Of a DNA stretch of 64,000 nucleotides, positions 9,593 to 18,402 are shown one piece after another. The stretch's first letter is position 1. Each line of letters starts with the position of its first letter. The DNA is from Belnapia rosea (GTDB lineage Bacteria > Pseudomonadota > Alphaproteobacteria > Acetobacterales > Acetobacteraceae). The stretch spans positions 1 to 64,000 of the forward strand of contig NZ_FMZX01000019.1 of assembly GCF_900101615.1 (NCBI RefSeq), read 5' to 3'. The translations under genes and the position numbers were made by a program. The notes below the pieces were generated by a model, which saw only the letters and a list, made by a program, of their open reading frames with translations, was not told the origin of the DNA and made no database searches.

Positions 9593-11164
9593 TTAGCCCT
9601 TGCGGATATTATGGAAGAGCGGAAAGCCGTTGAGCATGCCGGTGATGTTGCGCCGGAAGGCGAAGGGCTGCATCCAGGCACCGGTCGGGATATAGGGCAC
9701 GTCCTGCCAAGCCTGCATCTGGATCTCGCGGCTGAGGCGTTGCTGGTCGGCGAGCGAATCTGCATCCATGAACTGGTCGCGCAGCGCCTCGATGCGTGCC
9801 GACTCCGGCCAGCCGAAGGGGCCGTTCCGCCCAAGCCCGCGGACATAGGATTGCGTCGCCGGCGAGGTCGCGATGATACCGGGTATGTAGTTGCACCACA
9901 GGTTCCAGCCGCCGCGCTCGATGCCCTCGCGGTTGTTCAGCCGTGGCAGCACCGTACCCCAATCCATGGCCTGGTAGTCGAGGTTGATGCCGACCTTGCG
10001 GAACATGTCCGCGGCAAGCTGGCTCATCGCATTCAGCGCCGGCAGGTCGGTCGGCACCACGAAGACCACGCGCTCGCCCTTGTAGCCGGCGGCATCAAGG
10101 TCGCGCTTCACCTTCTCGAGGCTGCGCGGCCCGGTCATCACCTCAAGCCCGGCATTGGTCGCCATGGGGCTGCCCGGCAGGAAGAAGCCGCAGCGGTCAT
10201 TCCACAGCGACCGTTCCTCCCCCATCACCGCCTGCATGTTCTCGGTCTGGCTGACGCCGGCGAGAAAGGCACGGCGGACCGCTGCATTGTCGAAAGGCGG
10301 CAGCAGATGGTTGAAGCGGATCATGCCCATGAGGCCGCCGCGCTCCTTGGCCTCCACCCGGATGTCCCGATGGCGGCGCAGGAGCGGCAACAGGTCCGGC
10401 TGCGGCTGCTCCCACCAATCCACCTCGCCGGCCTGCAGCGCCGCCGCCGCCGTCGCCGCATCCGGCAATGTCACCCATTCGACGCGATCGATATAGGCAA
10501 GCTTCGGGCCGGCCGCGAAGCTTGGTGTCCCCGAGGGACGCGGCACATAGCCGGCGAATTTCTCGTAGACATTGCGCGAGCCGGCCACGCGCTCGCCCGC
10601 CAGGTAGCGGAAGGGGCCGCTGCCGACCATCTCGGTCACCTGCACATTCGCCGGCGTGCTGGCCAGGCGTTCCGGCATCACCGGACAGAAGGCCGAAGGC
10701 TTGGCGAGTGCCGCCGGCAGCAGCGGAAAGGGCTTCTTCAGCCGGAATTGGACGACCTTGTCTGAGACGGCGCTCAGCTCCTCCGTCGCCGCGCGCAGGT
10801 TCTGGCCGAGGGCATCGGTCCTGGTCCAGCGGTCGATGCTTGCCACCACATCGCGCGCCAGCACCGGCGTACCGTCATGGAAGCGCAACCCGTCCCGCAG
10901 CGTCAGCTTCCAGGTCCTGCCGTCATTCTCCACGACATGGCCCTCGACCATCTGTGGCTGCGGCATGAAGTCGTCGTCGAGGCCGTAAAGCTGGTCGAAA
11001 ACCAGGAAGCCGTGGTTGCGGGTGACGAGGCCGGTGGTGAAGACGGGGTCAAGCAGTGCCAGGTCGGCCTGCGGCACGAAGCGCACCGTGCTGCGCTGCT
11101 GCGCCGCAACCGGTGCCGAGAGCGACGTGGCAGCAGCGGTGGCAAGAAAGGCGCGACGCTTCAT
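9593..11164 (-). CDS. ABC transporter substrate-binding protein, family 5 (peptide/opine type)
   Basis: 523 residues. A signal peptide with a twin arginine (MKRRAFLATAAATSLSAPVAAQ) precedes an SBP_bac_5 body: EGHVVENDGRTWKLTLRDGL followed by RFHDGTPVLARDVVASIDRW, and a C-terminal QMQAWQDVPYIPTG region. Such periplasmic proteins deliver oligopeptides, glycosides or similar solutes to Dpp/Opp-type ABC permeases. No permease or ATPase genes lie beside it. It follows the amidase gene after 31 bases and is probably co-transcribed, which suggests uptake of an amide substrate (inference). Confidence 0.9.
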   Translation of the reverse strand: MKRRAFLATAAATSLSAPVAAQQRSTVRFVPQADLALLDPVFTTGLVTRNHGFLVFDQLYGLDDDFMPQPQMVEGHVVENDGRTWKLTLRDGLRFHDGTPVLARDVVASIDRWTRTDALGQNLRAATEELSAVSDKVVQFRLKKPFPLLPAALAKPSAFCPVMPERLASTPANVQVTEMVGSGPFRYLAGERVAGSRNVYEKFAGYVPRPSGTPSFAAGPKLAYIDRVEWVTLPDAATAAAALQAGEVDWWEQPQPDLLPLLRRHRDIRVEAKERGGLMGMIRFNHLLPPFDNAAVRRAFLAGVSQTENMQAVMGEERSLWNDRCGFFLPGSPMATNAGLEVMTGPRSLEKVKRDLDAAGYKGERVVFVVPTDLPALNAMSQLAADMFRKVGINLDYQAMDWGTVLPRLNNREGIERGGWNLWCNYIPGIIATSPATQSYVRGLGRNGPFGWPESARIEALRDQFMDADSLADQQRLSREIQMQAWQDVPYIPTGAWMQPFAFRRNITGMLNGFPLFHNIRKG

Positions 11165-11195
11165 GGCATTCTCTCTCCGCTGGTGGGCTTGGGGC

Positions 11196-12614
11196 CTATT
11201 GCGCGAGGGGCGGCCTGTGCTGCGCCCAGGGGCGGGCTTCCTCGAAGGCGGCGCTCGCCTGCAGCACGCCGAGATCGTCGAAGCGGCGCCCGACGATCTG
11301 CAGGCCCACCGGCAGCCCCGCCGGCGTGAAGCCGCAAGGCAGGCTCGCGGCCGGGCTGCCCGACCAGTTGAACGGATAGGAGAACTCAGCCCACATCAGC
11401 CAGTCCCACTCATGCTGCGGCCAATGTGCCGGCTGCAACCTGTCAGCGGGAAAGGCAGCGACGCTCACCGCCGGCGAGAGCAGGAAATCATAGCCTTCCA
11501 TGAAGTCATGGATCTGCTGGATGTAGTCGAAGCGGCGCAGCCGCATCTGCATGAATTGCGGCACGGTGAAGCCTGCGGCGGATTTGATCATCGCCACGAA
11601 GCCCGGGTCCATCCGGCTCTCGAATTCCGGCACGCTGTCGATGCGGCCGCTGAAGGTGGCGGGCCAGAAGAAGCGGACGAGTTCCGGCCCGAGCGGGCCC
11701 CAGGCCGGCGTCACCTCCTCGACATGCGCGCCCATCTCCTCGAAGGCCCTGACCGCATGCTCCACAACCTCGGCGATCTCGGGATCGACGCGCGCATGGC
11801 CGAGGTCGCGCGTATAGGCGATCCGCTTGCCCTTCAGGCTCGCGGCCCTGAGCTGGCCGGCATAGTCCTGCGGCGGCGCCTCGAGCGAGGTGAAGTCCCA
11901 AGGGTGCGGCCCGGCCATGGCCTGGGTCATGAGCGCCGCATCCTCCACCCGGCGCGTCAGCGGGCCGATATGGGTGGCGAGGTCGTTGTTCGAGACCGGC
12001 CAGTTCGGCACCCGCCCATGGGTCGGCTTCAGCCCGTAGACGCCCGAGAAATGCGCCGGCATGCGGATGGACCCTGCCCCATCGCCGCCTTGGTGCAACG
12101 GCCCATAGCCGCAGGCCGCGGCGACGCCCGCGCCGGAGGAGGAGGCGCCCGCATTCAGCCCGCGACCCCAGGGATTATGCGTAATGCCGGAGATCGGCGC
12201 GTGGCTGACACCTTTCCAGCCCCATTCCGCGGCCGAGGTCGTCTTGCCCAGCATCATGCCGCCGGCGTCGAGCAGGCGGCTGACGCAGGGCGTGTCCACA
12301 TCCGGGACAGTGCCTTGCAGGATAGCCGTGCCGAAATCGGTCTGCACGCCCTTGGTGTGCTGCAGATCCTTGATGGTGACGGGAATGCCCTCGAGCAACC
12401 GCGGTGCCTCGCCCTGCAGGAACACCGCCTCGGACCGCCGCGCGGCCGCCATGGCCAGTTCGGGGGTCAGGCGCATCATCGCATTCACCCGGGGCTCGAT
12501 GCGCTCGATGCGGTCCAGCAGCGCCCGTGCCACCTCCACCGGCGAAAGCTGGCGGGACCGGTACAGCGTGCCGAGCTCGGTCACGCCGAGATAACCGATC
12601 TCGTCGATATCCAT
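11196..12614 (-). CDS. amidase-signature family amidase
   Basis: 472 residues. The Ser-cisSer-Lys triad is visible: K82 in IPVTIKDLQ, the cis-Ser in GASSSGAG (about S158-159), and the nucleophile S182 in GGDGAGSIRMPA. These enzymes hydrolyse carboxamides to acid plus ammonia. The ATG at 12614 is chosen because the typical N terminus (a helix leading to LYRSRQLSPVEVARALL) starts there, although the frame stays open upstream. It heads a two-gene unit with the binding protein. The motif GASSSGAG departs from the usual GGSSGG but keeps the serine. Confidence 0.9.
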   Translation of the reverse strand: MDIDEIGYLGVTELGTLYRSRQLSPVEVARALLDRIERIEPRVNAMMRLTPELAMAAARRSEAVFLQGEAPRLLEGIPVTIKDLQHTKGVQTDFGTAILQGTVPDVDTPCVSRLLDAGGMMLGKTTSAAEWGWKGVSHAPISGITHNPWGRGLNAGASSSGAGVAAACGYGPLHQGGDGAGSIRMPAHFSGVYGLKPTHGRVPNWPVSNNDLATHIGPLTRRVEDAALMTQAMAGPHPWDFTSLEAPPQDYAGQLRAASLKGKRIAYTRDLGHARVDPEIAEVVEHAVRAFEEMGAHVEEVTPAWGPLGPELVRFFWPATFSGRIDSVPEFESRMDPGFVAMIKSAAGFTVPQFMQMRLRRFDYIQQIHDFMEGYDFLLSPAVSVAAFPADRLQPAHWPQHEWDWLMWAEFSYPFNWSGSPAASLPCGFTPAGLPVGLQIVGRRFDDLGVLQASAAFEEARPWAQHRPPLAQ

Positions 12615-13067
12615 GGTCACGACGCCCCTCCGCCAGCAGCTCCTTGCCATTTGGCCCGATGACCGGCGAGTTGCATAGGCGAATAGGGAGGCCGGCCTTT
12701 GGGCCTGATCCGCGCTGCCAGGCGATTGGCAAGCCTGATCGCAGCTTTGCGGCAATCGCGTGCCGCGCCCTATGTTTCCAAGTCCTGGCCGGATTGTACC
12801 AGGCTTCGATGACAGCACCGTGTCTGTCCTGCCGATGCAGCCAGGCCGCGTACCGTAGCCACGACTATCCGGCATGGCACCACGGACCTGCATCGTCCAT
12901 GACCGGCGGCTCAAGCGTCCGCTCTGGCACCTGCTGTCACGTCCGCCTCGCCGTCCTGGCTCGGTTCAGGCCAAGGCTGAGCCCAGGCCTTTCATCCCGA
13001 CCAAGCCTGCCGACGGCATCCTCATCAGTGTCAGGCGGCTCTGCCAGGAGATTCCCGGGTCAAAGCG
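12615..13067. other. 453-base intergenic region, no gene seen
   Basis: It separates the amidase unit from the end of the four-gene operon; promoter elements for the amidase would lie here. No clear hairpin-T terminator or RNA motif was found, and open frames across it give no recognisable protein. Confidence 0.4.
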
Positions 13068-14549
13068 TCAGCCCTGGTCGACCTGCGCCAGCAGGCGCAA
13101 CGCCTCGAGCTGGATCTTGCCGAGAGCGGTGCGGGGCAGCTCCTTCACCGCGACCACCGCATGCGGATGCTTGAAGCGGGCGAGGCGGCCCTCGCAATGC
13201 GCCAGCAGGCGGGCTGCGTCGAAGCCCGGCCCGGGCACCACCACAGCCACCGGCACCTCGCCCCAGCGCGGGTCGGGCCGGCCGCAGACGGCGCATTCGA
13301 TGACGCCCGGGTCGGTACGCAGCACGCGCTCCACCTCGGCCGGGTAGATGTTCTCGCCGCCCGAGATGATGAGATGCTTCAGCCGGTCGGCGAACCAGAA
13401 GCGGCCTTCGGCATCACGCCAGGCGAGGTCGCCGGTGGCGAACCAGCCCTCGCGCCAGGCCTCCTCGCCTCCTTCCGGCTCGTTCCAGTAGCTGCGGGCG
13501 ACATGGCGGCCCTGCACCTCGATCTCGCCGACCATGCCGGGTGGCAGCACCTCTCCTTCCGCATCCACCACGCGCGCCACGCCATGCAGCGCCTGGCGGC
13601 CGATGGAGCCGGGATAGGCCAGCGCCTCGGCCCGGGTCTGGTAGATGGCGATGGGGCCCGTCTCGGTCGCGCCATAGACCTGCTGCACCGGGATGCCGCG
13701 GGCGTGGAAGGCCTCGATCAACGGCAGCGGCACCTCGGAGGAACCGGCGCCGATGGCGCGCAGGCTGGAGAGGTCGGCCGTGGCCCAGCCGGGATGGGCG
13801 ATGAGCGCCTGCATCACCGCCGGCACCAGCAGGGTGAGGCTCGGGCGCAGCCTGGCGCAGGCGGCGAAGAAGGCCTCCGGCTCGAAGCGCGGCAGCAGCA
13901 CTACCTCGGCGCCGAAGAGCAGGGCCGGCATGGTCTGGATGTTGAGGCCGCCGAGATGGAACATCGGCAGCACGGTAAGCACCCGGTCAGTCTCGGCCAG
14001 CCCGTGCATGTGCTGGCTGTTCATGGCGTTCAGCATCACGGCGAGATGGTCGAACGGCACGCCCTTCGGGTCGCCTGTGGTGCCGCTGGTATAGGCCAGC
14101 AGCACCCGGTCCTCCATCTCCGTCACCAGAGGGAGGCCCTCGGGGCCGAATTCGGGCGCCTCCGGCCAATCGGCGGCGGCGTCCAGCACGGGGCAGTCCT
14201 CAGGCGCGGCGCTGCGGGCCAGCACCACCATCTCCGGCAGAGCCAACAGCAGGGCGGCGCCGGAATCCTCGATGATGCTGCGCAGCTCGGGCGGGGCGAG
14301 GCGCCAGTTCAGCGGCAGCAGCACGGCGCCGAGCCCGGCGCAAGCGACGAGCAGCACGATCTGGCTTGGATGGTTATGCCCGAGAAAGGCCACGCAATCG
14401 CCATGGCCGACGCCCTCCTCCTCCAGCATCGCCATGGCGGCGCGGATGCGGCGGGCCAGCTCGGCATAGGTGATGCGGTCCTCGCCGTAATGCAGGGCGA
14501 TCGCGCCGGGCCGGTGCTCGGCATGGCGGAGGATGGTGCGGGCAATCAA
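13068..14549 (-). CDS. AMP-dependent acyl-CoA synthetase/ligase
   Basis: 493 residues of the ANL superfamily. The P-loop YTSGTTGDPKG, the VYGATETGP adenine-binding motif, EGWFATGDLAWRD and the C-terminal PRTALGKIQ lysine motif are all present, so it should activate a carboxylic acid as acyl-AMP and then acyl-CoA. The start is taken as TTG at 14549, which overlaps the TGA of the preceding dehydrogenase gene as TTGA; longer starts would overlap that gene by about 90 bases. Last gene of a four-gene operon with the dioxygenase-like protein. Acid substrate unknown. Confidence 0.88.
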   Translation of the reverse strand: MIARTILRHAEHRPGAIALHYGEDRITYAELARRIRAAMAMLEEEGVGHGDCVAFLGHNHPSQIVLLVACAGLGAVLLPLNWRLAPPELRSIIEDSGAALLLALPEMVVLARSAAPEDCPVLDAAADWPEAPEFGPEGLPLVTEMEDRVLLAYTSGTTGDPKGVPFDHLAVMLNAMNSQHMHGLAETDRVLTVLPMFHLGGLNIQTMPALLFGAEVVLLPRFEPEAFFAACARLRPSLTLLVPAVMQALIAHPGWATADLSSLRAIGAGSSEVPLPLIEAFHARGIPVQQVYGATETGPIAIYQTRAEALAYPGSIGRQALHGVARVVDAEGEVLPPGMVGEIEVQGRHVARSYWNEPEGGEEAWREGWFATGDLAWRDAEGRFWFADRLKHLIISGGENIYPAEVERVLRTDPGVIECAVCGRPDPRWGEVPVAVVVPGPGFDAARLLAHCEGRLARFKHPHAVVAVKELPRTALGKIQLEALRLLAQVDQG

Positions 14550-15787
14550 TCGGTCTCGCCTTTCTCGTAGAGGCAGTCTCGGCCGAGCCGGTCCACGCAG
14601 AGCTCCGCCGTCCAGGGCAGCATGAGCGAGCCGCAACGCGCGTCCCGGTAGAGTCGCTCGAGCGGGAGCGACTTCAGCATCGCCTGGCCGCCGCAGGTGC
14701 GGACGGCCTTGGCGGCAATGGCGGCGGCATTCTCCATCACCGTGTGCTGCGCCGCCCAGGCGCGCTGTACCTGCTCGCGCGAGGGGTCCGGGCCGGCCTC
14801 GGTGATCGCCTGGAACCAGAGCGCCTTGGTCTGCTCCAGCATTATACGCATCTCAGCGACGGCGATCTGTTTCGTAGGGTACATCCGCCGCTTCACCGGC
14901 GGCGTGCCCGGCTGCTCGCCGCGCAGATAGGCGATGGTGAAGTCATAGGCCGCCTGAGCGATGCCCATATAGGTCGGGCTCAGCGTCATGAACATGTGCG
15001 GCCAGCGGCTGGCGGCCTGGAAATAGAGGCCGGGCGGCATCAGCGCCGCATCCTCCTCGACGAAGACATCACGGAAGACAAGGGTGCGCGAGACCGTGCC
15101 GCGCATGCCGAGCGGGTCCCACTCGCCCTCGACCGAGACGCCCTCGGCCTCGCGCGGGATGGCGAGGTAAAGAGTATCACGGCGGGACAGCCTGGCATCC
15201 TCGTCACGGACCTCCGTGCAGAGGATGCCATAGAAGTCGGCATGGCCGGCGAGGCTGGCGAAGATCTTCCGGCCGGAGACGCGATAGCCGCCGGGGACGC
15301 GCCGCGCGGTGGTCCCGAAGGCCGTGCCGCCGGCCGCGGCCGCACCCCCTTCGGAGAAGGGCTGCGAATAGATCGCGCCGTCCTGCAGGATGCGGTCGTA
15401 ATGCAGGCGACGGCGGCGACGGTGCCCGGCACGCACCGCCTCGGGCATCTCCAGGTCCTCGGTCAACGGGCCGCTCCAGAGCGTGGAGCAGACATGCATG
15501 TTCCAGGTAAGCGCGGTCGCGCCGCAGAAGCGGCCGAGTTCGGCAGCGGTGAGGCAATAGGCGCGGAAGCCTGCGCCGAGGCCGCCGTCATCCTTCGGGA
15601 TGCCGATGCCGAGCAGGCCGTTCGCCTGCATGTCGCGGTAGTTCTCGGTCGGGAAGCTCGCCTCGCGGTCCCAGCGGGCGGCGCGAGGGGCGAGCACGGC
15701 CTCGCCGAACTCCCGGGCCTGTGCGGTGAGCGAAGCTTCCTCCGGCGTCAGGCGGAAGGCCCCGGGGTCGAAGAGGGGTGCCGGCAT
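14546..15787 (-). CDS. acyl-CoA dehydrogenase
   Basis: 413 residues with acyl-CoA dehydrogenase layout: N-terminal helical domain (FRLTPEEASLTAQAREFGE), IYSQPFSEGG and GGYRVSGRKIFASLAGHAD in the beta domain, GEWDPLGMRGTVSRTLVFRD, and a C-terminal helical domain with TKQIAVAEMRIMLEQTKAL and RTCGGQAMLKSLPLERLYRD. FAD enzyme that would desaturate or otherwise oxidise a CoA thioester. The start lies 2 bases after the hydrolase stop. RAGHRRRRRLHYDRILQDG replaces the more usual WEDIASG-like segment. Confidence 0.9.
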   Translation of the reverse strand: MPAPLFDPGAFRLTPEEASLTAQAREFGEAVLAPRAARWDREASFPTENYRDMQANGLLGIGIPKDDGGLGAGFRAYCLTAAELGRFCGATALTWNMHVCSTLWSGPLTEDLEMPEAVRAGHRRRRRLHYDRILQDGAIYSQPFSEGGAAAAGGTAFGTTARRVPGGYRVSGRKIFASLAGHADFYGILCTEVRDEDARLSRRDTLYLAIPREAEGVSVEGEWDPLGMRGTVSRTLVFRDVFVEEDAALMPPGLYFQAASRWPHMFMTLSPTYMGIAQAAYDFTIAYLRGEQPGTPPVKRRMYPTKQIAVAEMRIMLEQTKALWFQAITEAGPDPSREQVQRAWAAQHTVMENAAAIAAKAVRTCGGQAMLKSLPLERLYRDARCGSLMLPWTAELCVDRLGRDCLYEKGETD

Positions 15788-15789
15788 GC

Positions 15790-16572
15790 TCAACCCTCCT
15801 CCACCCGGTCGAGGAAGCCGGTGAGCATGGCGTTGAATTCGTGGGGACGTTCGAGATGGGCGAGATGGCCGGCATAGGCGATGAGGGCGAGCCGCGCCTC
15901 GGGGATGGCGCCGGCCATGGCGTGCATGACGGGAAAGGGCGCGAGCGGGTCCTCCTCGCCCACCATGACGAGGCAGGGCATGGCGAGGCGGCCGAGATCG
16001 GCGCGGCGGTCGAAGGTGACAAGGGTCGAGAGCGCGGCGCGGTAGCCGGCCTCCGGCACCGCCGCCATGCTGGCGATGGCGGCGGGTGCCGCAGCCGGGT
16101 CCGGCTCGGTGCCGAGCAGCGACGCGACCACGTCGGGTGCGATGTCGGCGAGGCTGCGGCCGGCCTCGAGCGGCGCCAGGCGGCTGGCGAGGAAGCGCTC
16201 GCGGAAGTCCGGGCCACGGCCGCCGAAGGCCGGCGGGCTGGCGTAGAGGGTGAGGCTGCGCACCCGCTCCGGTGCGGTGAGGGCAAATTCCAGCGCCACC
16301 ATGCCGCCGATGGAATGGCCGACGAGATCCGCCCGCTCGACCCCGGCCGCGTCCAGCATGCGGCCGAGCGCGGCGGCGAGGGCGGGGAAGCCGGGCTCCA
16401 CCAGGGGCGAGGCGCCGTAGCCCGGCATGTCCCAGGCCAGGGCGCGATACGCGTCGAGGGCCGGGAGGGTCGGCGTCCAGAGGCCGGCATTGCCGCCGAG
16501 GCCGTGCAGCAGCACGACGGCGCGGCTGCCCTCGCCATGCTCCTGCCAATGGGGCGTGGAGATGTCGGTCAT
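15790..16572 (-). CDS. alpha/beta hydrolase (NicD / enol-lactonase type)
   Basis: 260 residues with a complete catalytic triad: S87 in GHSIGG, D208 in GEEDPLAP and H236 in AGHLAHLERP; the oxyanion HG is in VVLLHGLGGNAG. It resembles 3-oxoadipate enol-lactonase and N-formylmaleamate deformylase (NicD), the enzyme that acts directly after 2,5-dihydroxypyridine dioxygenase in aerobic nicotinate breakdown. Its start overlaps the stop of the dioxygenase-like gene as ATGA, so translation is coupled. Assignment to deformylation is inference from this pairing. Confidence 0.82.
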   Translation of the reverse strand: MTDISTPHWQEHGEGSRAVVLLHGLGGNAGLWTPTLPALDAYRALAWDMPGYGASPLVEPGFPALAAALGRMLDAAGVERADLVGHSIGGMVALEFALTAPERVRSLTLYASPPAFGGRGPDFRERFLASRLAPLEAGRSLADIAPDVVASLLGTEPDPAAAPAAIASMAAVPEAGYRAALSTLVTFDRRADLGRLAMPCLVMVGEEDPLAPFPVMHAMAGAIPEARLALIAYAGHLAHLERPHEFNAMLTGFLDRVEEG

Positions 16573-17606
16573 GGCACCAGCCTGCCCTCGATCACCACCG
16601 GCTCGCCGTCGAGGGCGATGGTGCAGTTGCGGACGGGGATGTCGAAATGCCCCTCGGTGAACCGGCCGGCGAATTCATTGGCCCCGGTCGAGAACAGGAA
16701 ATTGCCGGCGAAGGCGCGCAGCTCCGTGCCGTTGGTGTCGCGCTGGTCGTACATCGCCAGCGCCTCGTAGCGGGCGCGCGGGTTGAGGCCCCAGCCGACA
16801 TGGGAGACCGCATAGGCGGCGCGATCCCCCCAGGCGGCGAGGTAGCGGCGCATCAGCTCGGCATCCGTGCCCTCGCCCTCGATGGCCGTGATGTGGTCAC
16901 TCTCCAGGGTCAACCGCACCGGGCGCTCCAGGTAGCGCTTGAAGGTGAGGTTCACGTCGCCCGCATCGAGCACGAGGATGCCCTCGACGCTGCCGGCGCG
17001 GGGGAAGGAGACGACGATGCCGCCCGGCCAATGGGCGATGGTGCCGGGCCGGTCGGTCCAGCCCCAGACGCCGGCGGTGGCCGCACCCTCCATCGCCACA
17101 CGAAGGTCGGTGCCGGCGGCGGAGGTGACGGTCATCCGCCGCGCGGCGCGGGCGCGCTTGACCGCGGCGCGGACCGGCGCCTCATCCTCCGGCCGGGGAA
17201 CGAGGCGAGCCAGCGCCTCCGGATGCTCGTTCGAGATCATCAGCACACGGCTGCCCGCCTTCAGGATGGCGGGCAGTTCCGGGGCATGCAGCAACCCCTC
17301 CACGGTGAGGTCGAGGATGAGCGGGGCGGCAGCCAGCGCCGCCAGCACGCCGGGATGGCCGCCGATGGCGCGCGAGGCGCCGGTCGAGCGCACCGGTACC
17401 GGCGCGGCGGGAGGTGGCGTCGGCAGGATGCAGCGGAAAGGGCGGCAACCAAGGCGGAGCGCGGCGAGCTCGGCCAGGTCGATATTCAGGGCGCGCGACT
17501 GGCTCTCCGCCAGCAGGCAGAGGGGCAGGCCCGGCGTCGCGCCGCAAAGCCGCAGCACCGCCTCGAAGGCGTCGATCCAATGGGCCTCGATCCGGTCGGC
17601 GAGCAT
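16569..17606 (-). CDS. 2,5-dihydroxypyridine 5,6-dioxygenase-like protein (NicX family)
   Basis: 345 residues, close to the usual length of NicX. The C-terminal part has SHVGWGLNPRARYEAL with H269 and TEGHFDIP with H320 and D322. Their spacing matches the His-His-Asp Fe(II) ligands known for NicX (H265, H318, D320 in Pseudomonas putida). NicX opens the ring of 2,5-dihydroxypyridine to N-formylmaleamate. The fold is shared with M29 aminopeptidases, so a different substrate is possible. It heads a four-gene operon divergent from a MarR regulator, as nic genes often are. No nicotinate hydroxylase or maleate isomerase gene lies in the window. Confidence 0.75.
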   Translation of the reverse strand: MLADRIEAHWIDAFEAVLRLCGATPGLPLCLLAESQSRALNIDLAELAALRLGCRPFRCILPTPPPAAPVPVRSTGASRAIGGHPGVLAALAAAPLILDLTVEGLLHAPELPAILKAGSRVLMISNEHPEALARLVPRPEDEAPVRAAVKRARAARRMTVTSAAGTDLRVAMEGAATAGVWGWTDRPGTIAHWPGGIVVSFPRAGSVEGILVLDAGDVNLTFKRYLERPVRLTLESDHITAIEGEGTDAELMRRYLAAWGDRAAYAVSHVGWGLNPRARYEALAMYDQRDTNGTELRAFAGNFLFSTGANEFAGRFTEGHFDIPVRNCTIALDGEPVVIEGRLVP

Positions 17607-17746
17607 GGCGTCTCCTGTCCCTGAGATAGGGATGGGCAGCGGTTTATATGAAGCCGCACTTATGGCTGTCTCGTATTATTTCGCAGATTTCAATCGCTGG
17701 AATTGGTACCGTATCGAAAGCTCCAAGATGGCGTTACGATCTCGAC

Positions 17747-18214
17747 ATGAACATCCCTCCCCAGCCCTCCGGGGTTCGCTTCATCGATGACTATCTGGTG
17801 TATCTGCTGGCCAGGGCCGCGCACCAAGTTTCGAGCGAATTCCACGAGCAATTGCGCCGACGTGGCATTTCCGTCGCGGTGTGGCGGGTGCTGAGCGGCC
17901 TGCTCGGCAGCGAGGGGGAGACAGTGACGGGGCTGGCCGAACTCTGCCTCCTGCAACAGCCGACCATGACGAAGCTGCTGGACCGCATGGCGCGGCAGGG
18001 GCTGGTGGTGCGCAGCCCGGACCTCAAGGACCGCCGGGTGGTGCGGGTGGCATTGACCGAGGATGGGCAGTCGATGGCCGATGAGCTGGCCCTGGCCGCC
18101 CGGATGCACGAGGCGGATGTGCTGGCCCGGCACCCGCCGGCCGAGGCAGAGGCGATGAAGTCCCTGCTGCGCGCGATCCTCGCCCGGCACGACAAGCCGC
18201 GCCGCGCAGGCTGA
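17747..18214 (+). CDS. MarR family transcriptional regulator
   Basis: 155 residues with a winged helix-turn-helix: VTGLAELCLLQQPTMTKLLDRMARQGLV is the recognition region and DRRVVRVALTEDGQ the wing. The frame is open upstream, but ATG 17747 gives the standard MarR length. It is transcribed away from the dioxygenase-like operon across a 140-base AT-richer spacer that should carry both promoters; MarR proteins often repress such a divergent catabolic operon and respond to its substrate. No clear palindromic operator was found. Confidence 0.88.
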   Translation: MNIPPQPSGVRFIDDYLVYLLARAAHQVSSEFHEQLRRRGISVAVWRVLSGLLGSEGETVTGLAELCLLQQPTMTKLLDRMARQGLVVRSPDLKDRRVVRVALTEDGQSMADELALAARMHEADVLARHPPAEAEAMKSLLRAILARHDKPRRAG

Positions 18215-18297
18215 GGGTATGCGCGGCCGGGCAAGGATGATTCCACGCGGCCGGCATTTGCCCTAGGCAGTGACGGAATCGACAGGGGCCCTGGTTC

Positions 18298-18402
18298 ATG
18301 CCGTCCATGCGGGTACTGCAGCGGATCGTCCTCCTGCTGCTGGTGGTCTCGGCCGTGGTGCGGCTGGTGCTGGCCGACCGGATCATTGCGCCGGGATGGT
18401 GA
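18298..18402 (+). CDS. putative 34-residue membrane peptide
   Basis: A short frame ATG to TGA encodes one hydrophobic helix (VLQRIVLLLLVVSAVVRLVL) followed by a short polar tail ending in IIAPGW. Its end overlaps the 3' end of the convergent lipoprotein gene by 20 bases. No strong ribosome-binding site is visible. It may be a real small membrane protein or chance. Confidence 0.3.
   Translation: MPSMRVLQRIVLLLLVVSAVVRLVLADRIIAPGW

Noticed and set aside
12874-13347. 157-codon plus-strand frame in the gap after the acyl-CoA ligase gene
   Set aside because: Arg/Pro/Ser-rich translation, runs into the antisense of the ligase gene, no motif or ribosome-binding site.
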